Source: Spirobacillus cienkowskii (lineage in GTDB: Bacteria > Bdellovibrionota_B > Oligoflexia > Silvanigrellales > Silvanigrellaceae). From it: a DNA stretch of 64,000 nt. A program made the translations under genes and the position numbers. The stretch's first letter is position 1. The number at the start of each line of letters is the position of its first letter. The stretch is from positions 2,309,501-2,373,500 of the forward strand of contig NZ_CP146516.1 in NCBI RefSeq assembly GCF_037081835.1, in the 5' to 3' direction. Shown here in pieces: positions 8,473 to 18,161 of the stretch. The notes beneath the pieces are model-generated. The model had not been told where the DNA came from and did no database searches. It saw only the letters and a list, made by a program, of their open reading frames with translations.

Positions 8473-11277
8473 ATGCTTGCAAGTTTAAAATTTGTAGAAA
8501 AATATATTTCTTTACCAAAAATAAAAACACAAACTGTTCTTAATAATAAACAAACAGAAATTGAAACATACAACCTCGAAAAAATAACCTCACTATTAAC
8601 ACGTCAAGGCTTTGAAGTGGATAGCATCCGCATTCATGGAGAAAATTTAGAGTCTGTTGTTGTTGGATACATCGAAAAAGCAGAACCTCATCCCAATAGT
8701 TCTAAGTTACAAATTTGTTACGTAAACGTAGGTGAATCTGCGCCTAAACAAATAGTGTGTGGTGCTCAAAATGCCCGAGCTGGTTTATATGTCGCTGTTG
8801 CATTACTTGGTACAAAATTACCCAATAATTTAGAAATTAAGCCTTCTAAAATTCGTGACATCGATAGTTTTGGCATGTTGTGCGCTCGTGAAGAGCTGGG
8901 TTTGCCTGTTAATAAAGAACTCGATGGCGATGGAATTTGGGAGTTGCATCAAGAATGCCAAGGTGGTGTGTCTATCCAAAAATTAGCACAAAATGTTGGT
9001 AATTCAGTTTTTGCAGCATTGAACTTAACAGATGTCATATTAGAATTGAGCATCACGCCAAACAGACCCGACATGTTAAGCCATGTTGGCGTTGCGCGAG
9101 AACTCGCGGCTGCTTTTGCTTATGAAGGCATTTCGTTTGAGCAAAAAGAAATTTATACAAATAAAACCAAAATATCAGAAGAGCACATTAAACAAAATGT
9201 TACACACAATAACTCTGTAGAGTGTGGCAATATTTTATTTGCAGCAGAAAATCACCTTGAAGCTCCAGCTTTTTTTATGGCGCTCGATGGAATTCAAGTT
9301 GCTCCAAGTCCAGCTTGGCTTAGAAATTTGCTTGAAGCTCTTGGACAAAGCTCGATTAATAATATTGTTGATATTTCAAATTATATTTTGCTGGCACACG
9401 GCCAACCAAGTCATGCTTTTGATCTCGAAAAAATAACTTCTGAAAACCCCAACAATAAAAAATTGATACTTAGAAAAGCAAAACCCAATGAAAAATTTGT
9501 GGGTCTCGATGGCAAAGACAGAGAACTTCACGAAACCGACGAGGTGATTTGTGATCTGAAAGGAACTCAAGGTTTGCTCGGTGTATTAGGAGGAGAACAC
9601 TCAAAGGTTACAAACTCAACTCAAAAAATTATTGTAGAATTTGCCAATCCACATCCTGTTTCTGTTCGCCATTCTTCAAGGCGTCACTCAAGACAAACAG
9701 ATGCAAGCTTTATGTTTGAAAAAGGCATTGATGCGGCTGCACGGTTTCATGCCGCTGCAGAATTTTATGCACTTTTGTGTGAAACTCAAAGTCAAGCTCC
9801 AATATATTGCGGCTCTGTGCATTCTTTAAATAAACAGAATCAACCGCAGGTAAAAATTGATTTCCCACAAAGCAAAATCAATTTTGCAGAAAGCGCGCAA
9901 CAACGTATTTTGGGTGCGCATATTATTGACTACAAAGAACAACTAAACATTTTAAAATCTTTAGGGTTTGGCATTTTAAATGCAACTCAAAATTCTGCAA
10001 CCATTGTTGTTCCAAGTTGGCGCTCCATGGATGTGTGTGGTGAAGCCGATTTGGTAGAAGAATTTATTCGTGTGGTAGGAATTGATAAAGTTCCTTCTAC
10101 ACCAATTATTGCACCTGCTGTTGTGAATCATGATGATAGCCACTTTAAAATCATTGAAAAACTCTGTTCGCGCACCGCAGCACTTGGCTACAACGAAGTT
10201 ATTAGTTTGCACTTTATGCGCGCCAATGATTTTGAAAAACTTGGCTTGCATTCCGCCGATGCATTAGGAACTCCAATTACTCTCCTGAATCCAATTATTG
10301 GGGATGAGCCATTGTTGCACACTTCGCTTGTTCCTGACTTGTTACGCAAAGTAAATCGTAACTTGGCTTATGGTAATTTTAGCGGACAGCTGTTTCATTC
10401 TTGTCGCACTTTTCAAAATGCAGACGTTAATGGAAGTCTTGTGTTTAATAATCTAAATGCAATACAAACAGCGCAACCATATAACAAACTGCAAGACTAT
10501 CATTTTTCTCAAGGATTTACTTATACGCAAGAAAAATCTCAAGCAGGACGTCCTGTAGAAACCCCAAGGCTTGCAGGTACTTTATTTGGCAATAAAGTAG
10601 AAAAAACATGGCAAAACAAACAAGAAATTCCTTGGTCGTTACATGATATTATGTGTCACGTAACAGAAATCTGCAAAAGCATAAATCTTGAAATATTTGT
10701 AAAAAAGATTTCAAGCACAGAAAACGAAGACAATGCTTGTTATCACCCTTTTGCAAATGCATTGCATCCAGGAAGACGCGTTGGTTTTTACCTAAGAACA
10801 GAAAACAATACAGAAATTGCTGTTGGCTGGGCTGGAGAGCTGCACCCACAAACAATGCGTGCGTATGAAATAGAAACTGTGTGCCTTGCATTTGAGTTGA
10901 ATACAGCATTACTCATTCAGTATGCACAAAAACCTACAAATATTGCCAAGCGCTCTATAATTATTCAAAAATTTCCTACAATTAAAAGAGACTTTGCATT
11001 TGTTTTAGAAAACTCTGTTACAGCTCAAGATCTTAGCGCAGTCGTTTCTAACTCATTATCAAGCTTAATTGAAAAAGAAATTCCTGCGCACCTGCAATCG
11101 GTTAACATTTTTGATATTTATAAAGGCAAAGGGATACCAGAAAACAAACAATCTGTTGCTTTTCAAGTATTTTTAGTTCCTTTAGAAAAAACATTCACAG
11201 ATAAAGAAATTCAAAAAATCTCGTTAACAATTATAGAAGCAATTCAACATCATTTAAATGGAGAGCTCAGAGGTTAA
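8473..11277 (+). CDS. pheT: Phenylalanyl-tRNA synthetase beta subunit
   Basis: 934 residues, ~130 longer than the usual ~800. Domains in order: EMAP/OB tRNA-binding fold with 'VVGYIEKAEPHPNSSKLQ' (about 55-170), B3/B4 editing domain, B5 domain, the B6-B7 catalytic-like region, and a C-terminal anticodon-binding FDX-ACB domain with 'FPTIKRDFAFVLEN' (about 835-930). Extra length appears spread through the B3/B4 region and around residues 640-710. ATG start with AGGTAA upstream. Partner of PheS in the same operon. Its 3' end nearly touches the convergent S9 peptidase gene. Confidence 0.96.
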   Translation: MLASLKFVEKYISLPKIKTQTVLNNKQTEIETYNLEKITSLLTRQGFEVDSIRIHGENLESVVVGYIEKAEPHPNSSKLQICYVNVGESAPKQIVCGAQNARAGLYVAVALLGTKLPNNLEIKPSKIRDIDSFGMLCAREELGLPVNKELDGDGIWELHQECQGGVSIQKLAQNVGNSVFAALNLTDVILELSITPNRPDMLSHVGVARELAAAFAYEGISFEQKEIYTNKTKISEEHIKQNVTHNNSVECGNILFAAENHLEAPAFFMALDGIQVAPSPAWLRNLLEALGQSSINNIVDISNYILLAHGQPSHAFDLEKITSENPNNKKLILRKAKPNEKFVGLDGKDRELHETDEVICDLKGTQGLLGVLGGEHSKVTNSTQKIIVEFANPHPVSVRHSSRRHSRQTDASFMFEKGIDAAARFHAAAEFYALLCETQSQAPIYCGSVHSLNKQNQPQVKIDFPQSKINFAESAQQRILGAHIIDYKEQLNILKSLGFGILNATQNSATIVVPSWRSMDVCGEADLVEEFIRVVGIDKVPSTPIIAPAVVNHDDSHFKIIEKLCSRTAALGYNEVISLHFMRANDFEKLGLHSADALGTPITLLNPIIGDEPLLHTSLVPDLLRKVNRNLAYGNFSGQLFHSCRTFQNADVNGSLVFNNLNAIQTAQPYNKLQDYHFSQGFTYTQEKSQAGRPVETPRLAGTLFGNKVEKTWQNKQEIPWSLHDIMCHVTEICKSINLEIFVKKISSTENEDNACYHPFANALHPGRRVGFYLRTENNTEIAVGWAGELHPQTMRAYEIETVCLAFELNTALLIQYAQKPTNIAKRSIIIQKFPTIKRDFAFVLENSVTAQDLSAVVSNSLSSLIEKEIPAHLQSVNIFDIYKGKGIPENKQSVAFQVFLVPLEKTFTDKEIQKISLTIIEAIQHHLNGELRG

Positions 11278-11279
11278 AG

Positions 11280-13190
11280 TCACAAACAGCATTGATTCAA
11301 AAACTCAAGTTCTTTAATCAATGCTGTCATAATACTTTCAGATTTTTTAAAGCCGTGCCCTTCATCTTCAAATATATAAACCTCATGATAAATATTATTT
11401 TGCTTAAGTGCTGCTGCTATTTTTTGAGTTTGGCTTATATCAACAACCACGTCACGATCCCCATGAAAAAAGATGATGGGAGATTTTATTTTGTGTGCTG
11501 AGTGAATTGGAGAACGTTGCACATACACATCTTTATCTTTGGTTGGTGACGCCCCTAGCAGCCTTTGATCATAATAGGCTTCAAACTTATGTGTATTATT
11601 TGCCATGTCTAATAAGTCAGAAATTCCAAAGGTACATGAACCACAATTAAACACCTGCTGTTCTGAGGTTAAGGCCGATAAAACTGTATACCCACCAGAA
11701 CTGCCGCCAGAAATAATGAGTTTATTTTTATCTGCTTTGCCAATTTTACAAAGAAACAGAGCCGCATCAAGACAATCTTGTACGTCTATTATTCCCCATT
11801 GACCATTTAGTTTTTCGCGATAATCTTTTCCGTAACCTGTACTTCCTCGATAATTGACTTCAACGTATGCGTAACCACGGCTTGTAAAAAATTGAACTTT
11901 TGAATTAAACATCACATCGGCGTTAGCAGTAGGTCCGCCATGAACTTTCACAATTAAAGGCGGAGCTGTTTTATTATTTAGTAACGGCAAATAATTAGGA
12001 TTTTGCGGAGGATAAAAAATTGCATAACCAATACTTTTATCTTGAGTAGGAAAATCAATAAGTTCTGGCTTAGAAATAAATGCTTTATCAAAATTAATAT
12101 TTAAAGATTGTCTAATGTTTTTTGGTAAATGCAAATGATTATTGTTAGACACTAAAATAGAAAGCGGCGTTTCTGGATTTCCTGCTAAGTAACACACCAA
12201 ATTATTATTTGCAGCCAAGCTATTAATACAAGTTAAATTATTATCTACATTAACAATTTGATTCGTTTCTAAATTAAAAATACCGGTTTTCCAAACACCT
12301 TTTTCTATATAAATAAACAAAATTTTATTGTCTGTTAAAAAATCAAAACAGCGGGTGCCAAGTACCCACATTGCACGGCCAACATCTGCTTCAATAAAAA
12401 ATAGAGCAGTTAACTTATTATGATTGGCATTTAAAGAATATAGATTCCAAAATCCAGAACGATCGCTACACACATATAAAATGTTATCACGACTCCACGT
12501 TGGTTGATAAAATGCTTCGCAATTTGTAGAAGATATTTTTCTTTTGTTTATTAAGGCGCCATTGAACTCAATATCAGCAAGCCAAAGTTCATTACAATCC
12601 CAAGGCATGTTTGGATTATTCCATTGCAGCCAAGCAAGATGTTTGCCATTAGGACTGACTCTTGGTGAGCTATAAAAATCAGCTCCCGTACATACCTCAA
12701 ATACTTTTTGATCAATTAAAGAAATCATTACAATTTCGGTAACAGGAAAATGATGATTTGAAGATTCATGGTTACGCAAACAATATAAAAATTGTTTCGA
12801 TTCATTTACAGAAAAATCAGCAAAACAAGAATTAGAATTTCCAACTAAAGCTGTAACTTTAGAAGTTTGTAAATTTTTATGATATAAAAATCCGTCTTTT
12901 GCATTAGAAAAATAAAGATCGTTTTCTTTTACAAAAAAGGCTCCTCCTCCATACCCATGAACCGAGGTTGCAACCTTAAATTGTGCTGTTGTAACATCTA
13001 AAAAAGCTCCGTCTTGATGATAACAGACAATAACAGATGCGCCATTATCATAAGGTCTGTTTTCAATCCAATAAATTTTTTGATTATCAATTTGAATATC
13101 TGAAAAAGAGATAGATTTACTGGCAATCATTTCAGCAGTGATTGGCGACTGCCAAGTGCCAAAATTTGCGTTTTGTTGAGGAGCATTCAT
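11280..13190 (-). CDS. S9 family (prolyl oligopeptidase-type) peptidase
   Basis: 636 residues with an N-terminal beta-propeller (about 1-370) and a C-terminal alpha/beta-hydrolase. Catalytic triad candidates: Ser in 'GGSSGGY' (about 498), Asp in 'HGDRDVVVD' (about 577) and His in 'EGHGF' (about 613); the 'VHGGPTA' oxyanion segment is at about 415. The layout matches acylaminoacyl-peptidase/DPP-like S9C enzymes, which trim short peptides. No signal peptide is seen, so probably cytoplasmic. Start ATG has AGGAT upstream. Monocistronic, convergent with pheT. Confidence 0.9.
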   Translation of the reverse strand: MNAPQQNANFGTWQSPITAEMIASKSISFSDIQIDNQKIYWIENRPYDNGASVIVCYHQDGAFLDVTTAQFKVATSVHGYGGGAFFVKENDLYFSNAKDGFLYHKNLQTSKVTALVGNSNSCFADFSVNESKQFLYCLRNHESSNHHFPVTEIVMISLIDQKVFEVCTGADFYSSPRVSPNGKHLAWLQWNNPNMPWDCNELWLADIEFNGALINKRKISSTNCEAFYQPTWSRDNILYVCSDRSGFWNLYSLNANHNKLTALFFIEADVGRAMWVLGTRCFDFLTDNKILFIYIEKGVWKTGIFNLETNQIVNVDNNLTCINSLAANNNLVCYLAGNPETPLSILVSNNNHLHLPKNIRQSLNINFDKAFISKPELIDFPTQDKSIGYAIFYPPQNPNYLPLLNNKTAPPLIVKVHGGPTANADVMFNSKVQFFTSRGYAYVEVNYRGSTGYGKDYREKLNGQWGIIDVQDCLDAALFLCKIGKADKNKLIISGGSSGGYTVLSALTSEQQVFNCGSCTFGISDLLDMANNTHKFEAYYDQRLLGASPTKDKDVYVQRSPIHSAHKIKSPIIFFHGDRDVVVDISQTQKIAAALKQNNIYHEVYIFEDEGHGFKKSESIMTALIKELEFLNQCCL

Positions 13191-13307
13191 AGAATCATCC
13201 TGTTATAATTTAGATTAAAAATAAACTATGGCATAGATATCCATCTTTTATTGGAATTACACATAATTTATAGTATTTGCAACAAGGATTACAAAAAAGG
13301 AATTTAT

Positions 13308-14036
13308 GTGAAAAAAAATTTAATTTTTATTATGATATTATTGTTCATTTTTTTAATAAGTTACGCATCATATTTTCAAGAACCAAAAGAAAATTCATTA
13401 GACACCTTACTTATTAAAAACATTCAAAATTACACAGATTTTTTTAGATCTTTTTATTCAGAAAAACCTCTCATTGTGATGAGCGTCATATCAATTTCAT
13501 TTTTACTACTTACAATTTTATATTTTCCATTTATTGGTCCATTTTTTGTTTTATTAACAAGCTCTTTAATAGGGAGTATAAAAACTATTTTATTATGTTC
13601 TGTTATAATAACAATTTCATACACTTTTTCATTTATCATTTCTAGATTTATTATAAATAATTTTATTCGAAATAAAAATAATGATAAAAAAATAAAAATA
13701 ATAACACAAAGCTTTGAAAAAGATGGATGGGTTTATTTATTATCAACAAGGTTTTCTGGAGTGATACCTGCAATTGTAATTAATACTGCAATGGGATTAA
13801 CAAAAATTCCTACTTGGCAATTTTATTTAGTAACACAAATTGGCACATTGCCCCATATTATAATTTATAGCATTGCAGGCAATCAAATTCTTGATATAAA
13901 AAGCACTCGCGATTTAGTATCACCAAATTTTTTAATAATTATGCTATTTTTATCAATTTCCCCAATTATTTTAAAAATAATTGGGGAATACTTGCTTAAA
14001 AAACCAATTACAAAAAAAAATAAAACATTATTCTAA
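13308..14036 (+). CDS. VTT/TVP38-family (DedA-like) membrane protein
   Basis: 242 residues from the GTG at 13308, chosen because AAGGA lies 6-7 bp upstream; the longer frame from 13251 has no such site. One N-terminal membrane segment is followed by a hydrophobic pair ('FPFIGPFFVLLTSSLIGS' and 'VIITISYTFSFIISRFI') and then the conserved VTT stretch 'STRFSGVIPAIVINTAMGLTKIPTWQFYLVTQIGTLPH', with two more membrane segments. Members of this family are implicated in lipid scrambling and envelope homeostasis; the substrate here is unknown. Convergent with lepB. Confidence 0.75.
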   Translation: MKKNLIFIMILLFIFLISYASYFQEPKENSLDTLLIKNIQNYTDFFRSFYSEKPLIVMSVISISFLLLTILYFPFIGPFFVLLTSSLIGSIKTILLCSVIITISYTFSFIISRFIINNFIRNKNNDKKIKIITQSFEKDGWVYLLSTRFSGVIPAIVINTAMGLTKIPTWQFYLVTQIGTLPHIIIYSIAGNQILDIKSTRDLVSPNFLIIMLFLSISPIILKIIGEYLLKKPITKKNKTLF

Positions 14037-14038
14037 CA

Positions 14039-14740
14039 TTAATTCTCAAGTTTTTTAAACCATCTTTCATTTCTAAAACCTGGCAAAATAGAATCTTTTT
14101 TATCATAAGTAGAATAAGAAATCATAAATGCGCGGCCATAGATTCTATTTTGATCCATAAATCCCCAAGAACGGCCATCTGCTGAGTTATCTCGATTATC
14201 ACCTATTAATAGTAATTTATCTTTTGGTACAACCCACTCTTGAGTGTCTTCATCGGTTTGACTTCTATATTTTCTTTTTAAAATATAGTGAGGATATTGA
14301 CTAAAACCAGATTCTAAAAATAAATTATAACTATCGGAGTTATCGTTGCCACCCATATTTTCTAAAATTGATCGATCAAGCTGTAACTCTTGCTTTGCGA
14401 TAGCACCATTTACTGTTAAAATTCCATTTGTAAACTTGACCACATCTCCGGGCACCCCAACAACCCGCTTGATTAAAGTCAATTGATTTTCTGATTCAGG
14501 CCCCTCAAAAACAACAATATCACCTCGTTGCGGCTGATCCCAACTAAAAATTCGAGTTTCCATAAGGGGTAACATAAATCCGTAGGATAACTTATTTACA
14601 ACGACATGGTCGCCTATTTTTAACGTTGGCAACAAAGAACCCGTTGGAATGACATACCAATTTAAAAAAGACGAACGAAAAAAGATTATAATTGATACAA
14701 TAATAAGAATTGATTTAACTTCACTTATAATTTTATTCAT
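14039..14740 (-). CDS. lepB: Signal peptidase I
   Basis: 233 residues from the ATG at 14740, which has TGAGGT 8 bp upstream; ATG 14755 lacks a site. One N-terminal membrane anchor (about 8-28), then the catalytic Ser in 'IPTGSLLPTL' (Thr where many enzymes have Ser before Gly), the catalytic Lys in 'TLIKRVVGVPGD', and the S26 motifs 'RGDIVVF' and 'GDNRDNSADGRSWG'. Cleaves signal peptides on the outer face of the inner membrane. Single gene, divergent from the recombinase-like gene. Confidence 0.95.
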   Translation of the reverse strand: MNKIISEVKSILIIVSIIIFFRSSFLNWYVIPTGSLLPTLKIGDHVVVNKLSYGFMLPLMETRIFSWDQPQRGDIVVFEGPESENQLTLIKRVVGVPGDVVKFTNGILTVNGAIAKQELQLDRSILENMGGNDNSDSYNLFLESGFSQYPHYILKRKYRSQTDEDTQEWVVPKDKLLLIGDNRDNSADGRSWGFMDQNRIYGRAFMISYSTYDKKDSILPGFRNERWFKKLEN

Positions 14741-14824
14741 AAAAAAATACCTCATTTACAAGAACCCAATTGGGTATATCATAGCTTGATAGAAGTGCGA
14801 TAGAAAGCGATAGGAGGTTCTATT

Positions 14825-16885
14825 TTGAATTTTATAAAAAAATTTTTAACAGGAGTTGAAAAATTTATCCTCGCAGGAAAGATAAAATATGATTTAAATA
14901 CGCTATTATCGAGTGCAAATCCTAAATTATCTCTGGAAAAACGGGTTGAATGGATTCAAGACCTCATGACCTGGATTCGTTCTACAGAAAAAATACCAAT
15001 ACAATTTGATACTTCTATTGGACAAATTCACACAGCACGAGTTCGCTTTATTCTTCAACTTTTAGATCGAAACCCAGAATGGAAGCAAACAGTGTCACAG
15101 ACATTAAGATCTGTTATTCATGAAACCAGTGCATTGCAGCTCTTTTGTAATACGGGTCTCCCCAATGAAGCAGGATTTTTACAAGAAGCCACAGATAGAA
15201 TTTTAAACAAAATAATCCCAACGCCACCAGAGGAAAAAGAACTTTCAGAACTTTTTTTAAAAATCTTTCCTAGAGAAGAAGATGCTATATGGGTTGAAAA
15301 TTTATCGACCGAAACAATAATCAAAATTCATGAACTGATTTTATTTGAATCTGATGAATATAATGTATGGGCAAAAATAAAAAATGATATAGAAGATGCA
15401 ATTTATATTTTAACGAGTCAAATTCATGCAATTGGATTATCAGATATATTTAGAAATCGCACAAACTTAAAAAACATAAAAGACTCTCCATTTATTGCAT
15501 TAAGCGATTATGTTGATGCATTTTTAAATTCTTATAATAATGTATCACACGATAATCTTACCAAATATGTTTATAATTGCGATAAATACATTTTAGAATG
15601 CAAAAAATCTATTCAAGAGGTTTTTCATCATTTAGATGAATATGGAATAAGCGTAACATTAGTTTATCAATTAGAAAAAGTCTCTTTTCATTTAGCACGT
15701 TTAGAAATTTTGTTGTTATTTTTATATAAAATTGAAAATGCAAATAAATACAGTATAATTCCTGCTTTTATTGCAAAACTTATTAGAGAAAGTATTGAAA
15801 AAAAGAGCATTAGAGCTTTAGTACAAACAAATCTCAATCAGCTTTCCAGAAAAATTGTAGAACGCGCTGGACACACAGGTGAGCATTATATAACAAGCAA
15901 TAAAAAAGAATATTTTCATATGTTTAAATCTGCCGCAGGAGGCGGATTGATTACAGGTTTTACCACATTATTTAAAACAATTATTGTACATTCAAAACTC
16001 GCTATTTTCTTTGAAGGATTTTTTGCTTCTATAAATTATGCCTGTAGTTTTGTTTTTATTCAATTATTAGGTTTTACACTTGCAACCAAACAACCATCTA
16101 TGACAGCCTCAGCAATGGCAGGAAAATTGCATAATGTACAAGATGAAAAATTGCTAAATGAATTTATTGACGAAGTGACTAAATTAACCCGTTCGCAGTT
16201 TTCTGCAATTTTTGGCAATATTGTTGTTGTGATGCCAACAGTTTTTTTAATTGATTTTTCTTATAAACTCATTACTGGAAATCATGTTTTAAATATAGAC
16301 CGCGCCCATAAAATTGTTCAATCATTTTCAATTATAGGGCCAAGTATTTTTTATGCGATTTTTACAGGTGTCTTGCTTTGGTTATCGAGCATTATTGCTG
16401 GCTGGTTAGAAAACTGGGCGGTGTATCGTAGACTTCCCGAAGCAATTGCAAAAAATAAACGACTGATTTTTGTGTTTGGCGAAAACAATGCCAATCGATT
16501 CTCTGCATTTTTTAAAAATAATATTTCTGGCTTTGGCGGTAATGTGTCATTAGGCATTATGTTGGGCATGACCCCTTCTGTAGGAATGTTTTTTGGTATT
16601 CCTCTTGACGTTAGACATGTAACCTTAGCCGCTGGTGGATTTTCTTTTGCACTATCGAGTATAGGTTTAAACGAATTTTACAATTCTGATTTTATTTTAG
16701 CTTGCTTTGGTATTGTAGCAATTGGTCTTTTAAATTTATCTGTCAGTTTTTGGCTTGCTATGTCTGTGGCAATTAGAGCCCGTAAAATTCAGAGCGTTGG
16801 CAGAAAAATAATTAGAAAAGCAATTATAAAAAGATTATTATCTTCACCTTTAGAATTTTTTTATCCTACCCAAAAAAATAACTAA
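14825..16885 (+). CDS. Gcr-type 'site-specific recombinase' family membrane protein
   Basis: 686 residues. The segment 'AGEHYITSNKKEYFHMF' followed by 'SAAGGGLITGFTTLFK' and repeated membrane helices in the C-terminal half match the COG4389/Gcr family, annotated as site-specific recombinases but with no serine- or tyrosine-recombinase motif. The N-terminal ~330 residues are helical and soluble. At least five membrane segments follow (about 380-410, 460-485, 500-530, 575-600, 615-660). A membrane role therefore fits the sequence better than recombination. Start is TTG, fixed by a strong AGGAGGT site 6 bp upstream. Confidence 0.75.
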   Translation: MNFIKKFLTGVEKFILAGKIKYDLNTLLSSANPKLSLEKRVEWIQDLMTWIRSTEKIPIQFDTSIGQIHTARVRFILQLLDRNPEWKQTVSQTLRSVIHETSALQLFCNTGLPNEAGFLQEATDRILNKIIPTPPEEKELSELFLKIFPREEDAIWVENLSTETIIKIHELILFESDEYNVWAKIKNDIEDAIYILTSQIHAIGLSDIFRNRTNLKNIKDSPFIALSDYVDAFLNSYNNVSHDNLTKYVYNCDKYILECKKSIQEVFHHLDEYGISVTLVYQLEKVSFHLARLEILLLFLYKIENANKYSIIPAFIAKLIRESIEKKSIRALVQTNLNQLSRKIVERAGHTGEHYITSNKKEYFHMFKSAAGGGLITGFTTLFKTIIVHSKLAIFFEGFFASINYACSFVFIQLLGFTLATKQPSMTASAMAGKLHNVQDEKLLNEFIDEVTKLTRSQFSAIFGNIVVVMPTVFLIDFSYKLITGNHVLNIDRAHKIVQSFSIIGPSIFYAIFTGVLLWLSSIIAGWLENWAVYRRLPEAIAKNKRLIFVFGENNANRFSAFFKNNISGFGGNVSLGIMLGMTPSVGMFFGIPLDVRHVTLAAGGFSFALSSIGLNEFYNSDFILACFGIVAIGLLNLSVSFWLAMSVAIRARKIQSVGRKIIRKAIIKRLLSSPLEFFYPTQKNN

Positions 16886-16920
16886 ACAAAATTATAAATA
16901 TTTTTTGTTTAGTTATTTTT
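16873..16920. terminator. Bidirectional-looking AT-rich terminator
   Basis: Arms of the form AAATAACTAAACAAAA and TTTTGTTTAGTTATTT enclose a short A/T loop right after the Gcr-family gene stop. T-runs flank the hairpin on both sides. Confidence 0.6.
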
Positions 16921-17056
16921 GTATAGAATTTCTAAAATTAGATTATAATACTAGAATTTTTTCTCAAATATTAATAAATCCTTAAATTTTAGCATATTAC
17001 CATTTAACTCATTTTTTAATTTCATACAATTGACTGGTATTCGCATTGCAATTAGG

Positions 17057-17097
17057 GTGGCGAGCTTCAAGTTTGAATTTCACTTGAAGCTCGCCAC
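17057..17097. repeat. Perfect 16-bp inverted repeat upstream of rpn
   Basis: GTGGCGAGCTTCAAGT and its exact complement flank a 9-nt spacer. It is much more GC-rich than its surroundings and has no T-run, so it is not an ordinary terminator. It lies ~80 bp before the Rpn-family gene and could be an operator, a cruciform target or a remnant of a mobile-element end. Confidence 0.6.
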
Positions 17098-17174
17098 AGT
17101 TGCATTTGCTAAACACAAATCCAATTTACTAAAGCGGGATTAAAAATAACCAGTTTAATTGTTAGAGGATTTTT

Positions 17175-18086
17175 ATGATTCAAACAGAATCTGTTGATAT
17201 TTTAGACCCCAAGGTTGATTCCATATTCAAAAAGATTTTTGGTGAAAAACAAGAACTCTTTATTGATCTTGTCAATAGCGTGTTTGCCAATAAAAACGAA
17301 AAATTGGTAAAATCTGTTATCTTTTTAAACTCCTCTCTCTCAAAAAATATTGCCAATGGCAAAGAATGTTTTTTAGATGTACTTGCAGAACTCGATGATG
17401 GCAGCAAAATTAATATAGAAATGCAGGTTGCTCCACAAAAGCATTATGTAAAAAGAAGTTTGTATTATTGGAGCAGTTTGTATGTTGAGCAATTATCTCT
17501 TGGCAATCATTACAAAGGCTTAAACCGCTGTGTGTGCATTAATATCATAAACTTTGACCTCTTCCCCGAAAACAATAGCTATCATAGAATGTTGTCTTTG
17601 ATGGATGTTGATAACCACGAAATTGAGGCCCCCGACCTCGAAATTCATTATTTAATTATACCCAAAATGCCCAAAAATATGTATAATGGCAGTATGACAA
17701 GGCTTGAAAAATGGTTACTCTTCTTTCAAGCATCAAACAATCATGTGTTCGAGGAACTCGCCATGCAAGACAGACTATTTGAGGAAGCAAAAGAAACTTT
17801 GTACTTTTTAAGTCATAACCCCGAAGAAAGAGCCGCATACAGACAACGTTTAAAATACCTACTCGATACAGCATCTCGACTTGATGATGCCAGAGCTGAA
17901 GGTGAAGCGAGAGGCGAAGCGAGGGGCGAAGCGAGGGGTGAAGCGAAGGGTGAAGCGAGAGGCATTGAAATCGGTAGGCGTAAAAATATGATTGATATCG
18001 CAAAAACAATGAAAGCAAGTGATTTTCCATTGATGAGTATTGTTAAAGTTACTAAACTCTCCCCAGAAGAAATTGAAAATCTTTAA
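17175..18086 (+). CDS. Rpn/PD-(D/E)XK nuclease family protein
   Basis: 303 residues, the usual length for Rpn (recombination-promoting nuclease) or PF12784-type 'transposase' proteins. The start 'ILDPKVDSIFKKIFGEKQE' is the family N-terminus; the nuclease core follows with 'FLDVLAELDDGSKINIEMQV' (D...ExQ active-site pattern, about residues 73-92) and 'RSLYYWSSLYVEQL'. The C-terminus carries five perfect or near-perfect EARG tetrapeptides from a 12-bp tandem repeat (17904-17963), then a short helical tail. AGAGGA site before ATG. These genes spread horizontally and are often linked to phage defence or DNA rearrangement; here it is convergent with cas2-3. Confidence 0.85.
   Translation: MIQTESVDILDPKVDSIFKKIFGEKQELFIDLVNSVFANKNEKLVKSVIFLNSSLSKNIANGKECFLDVLAELDDGSKINIEMQVAPQKHYVKRSLYYWSSLYVEQLSLGNHYKGLNRCVCINIINFDLFPENNSYHRMLSLMDVDNHEIEAPDLEIHYLIIPKMPKNMYNGSMTRLEKWLLFFQASNNHVFEELAMQDRLFEEAKETLYFLSHNPEERAAYRQRLKYLLDTASRLDDARAEGEARGEARGEARGEAKGEARGIEIGRRKNMIDIAKTMKASDFPLMSIVKVTKLSPEEIENL
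17904..17963 (+). repeat. 12-bp tandem repeat, five copies
   Basis: Five units of GAAGCGARGGGY type encode EARG or EAKG in the C-terminal linker of the Rpn-family gene. Copy number in such repeats commonly varies through slippage. Confidence 0.85.
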
Positions 18087-18092
18087 ATATTG

Positions 18093-18125
18093 GGAGTGCT
18101 GAAAAAGTTTTCCATACAGCACTCC
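18093..18125. terminator. Hairpin between convergent rpn and cas2-3
   Basis: GGAGTGCTG and CAGCACTCC form a 9-bp stem around a 15-nt loop, between two converging genes. A T-run is lacking, so it may be a Rho-assisted or bidirectional stop signal. Confidence 0.4.
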
Positions 18126-18161
18126 TCTGGGTTATTTGACGACTCTCCACCTATTTAAATT

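Noticed and set aside
17656-18122. Leftward frames opposite the Rpn gene with Arg/Leu-His repeats
   Set aside because: Shadow of the EARG repeat on the other strand.
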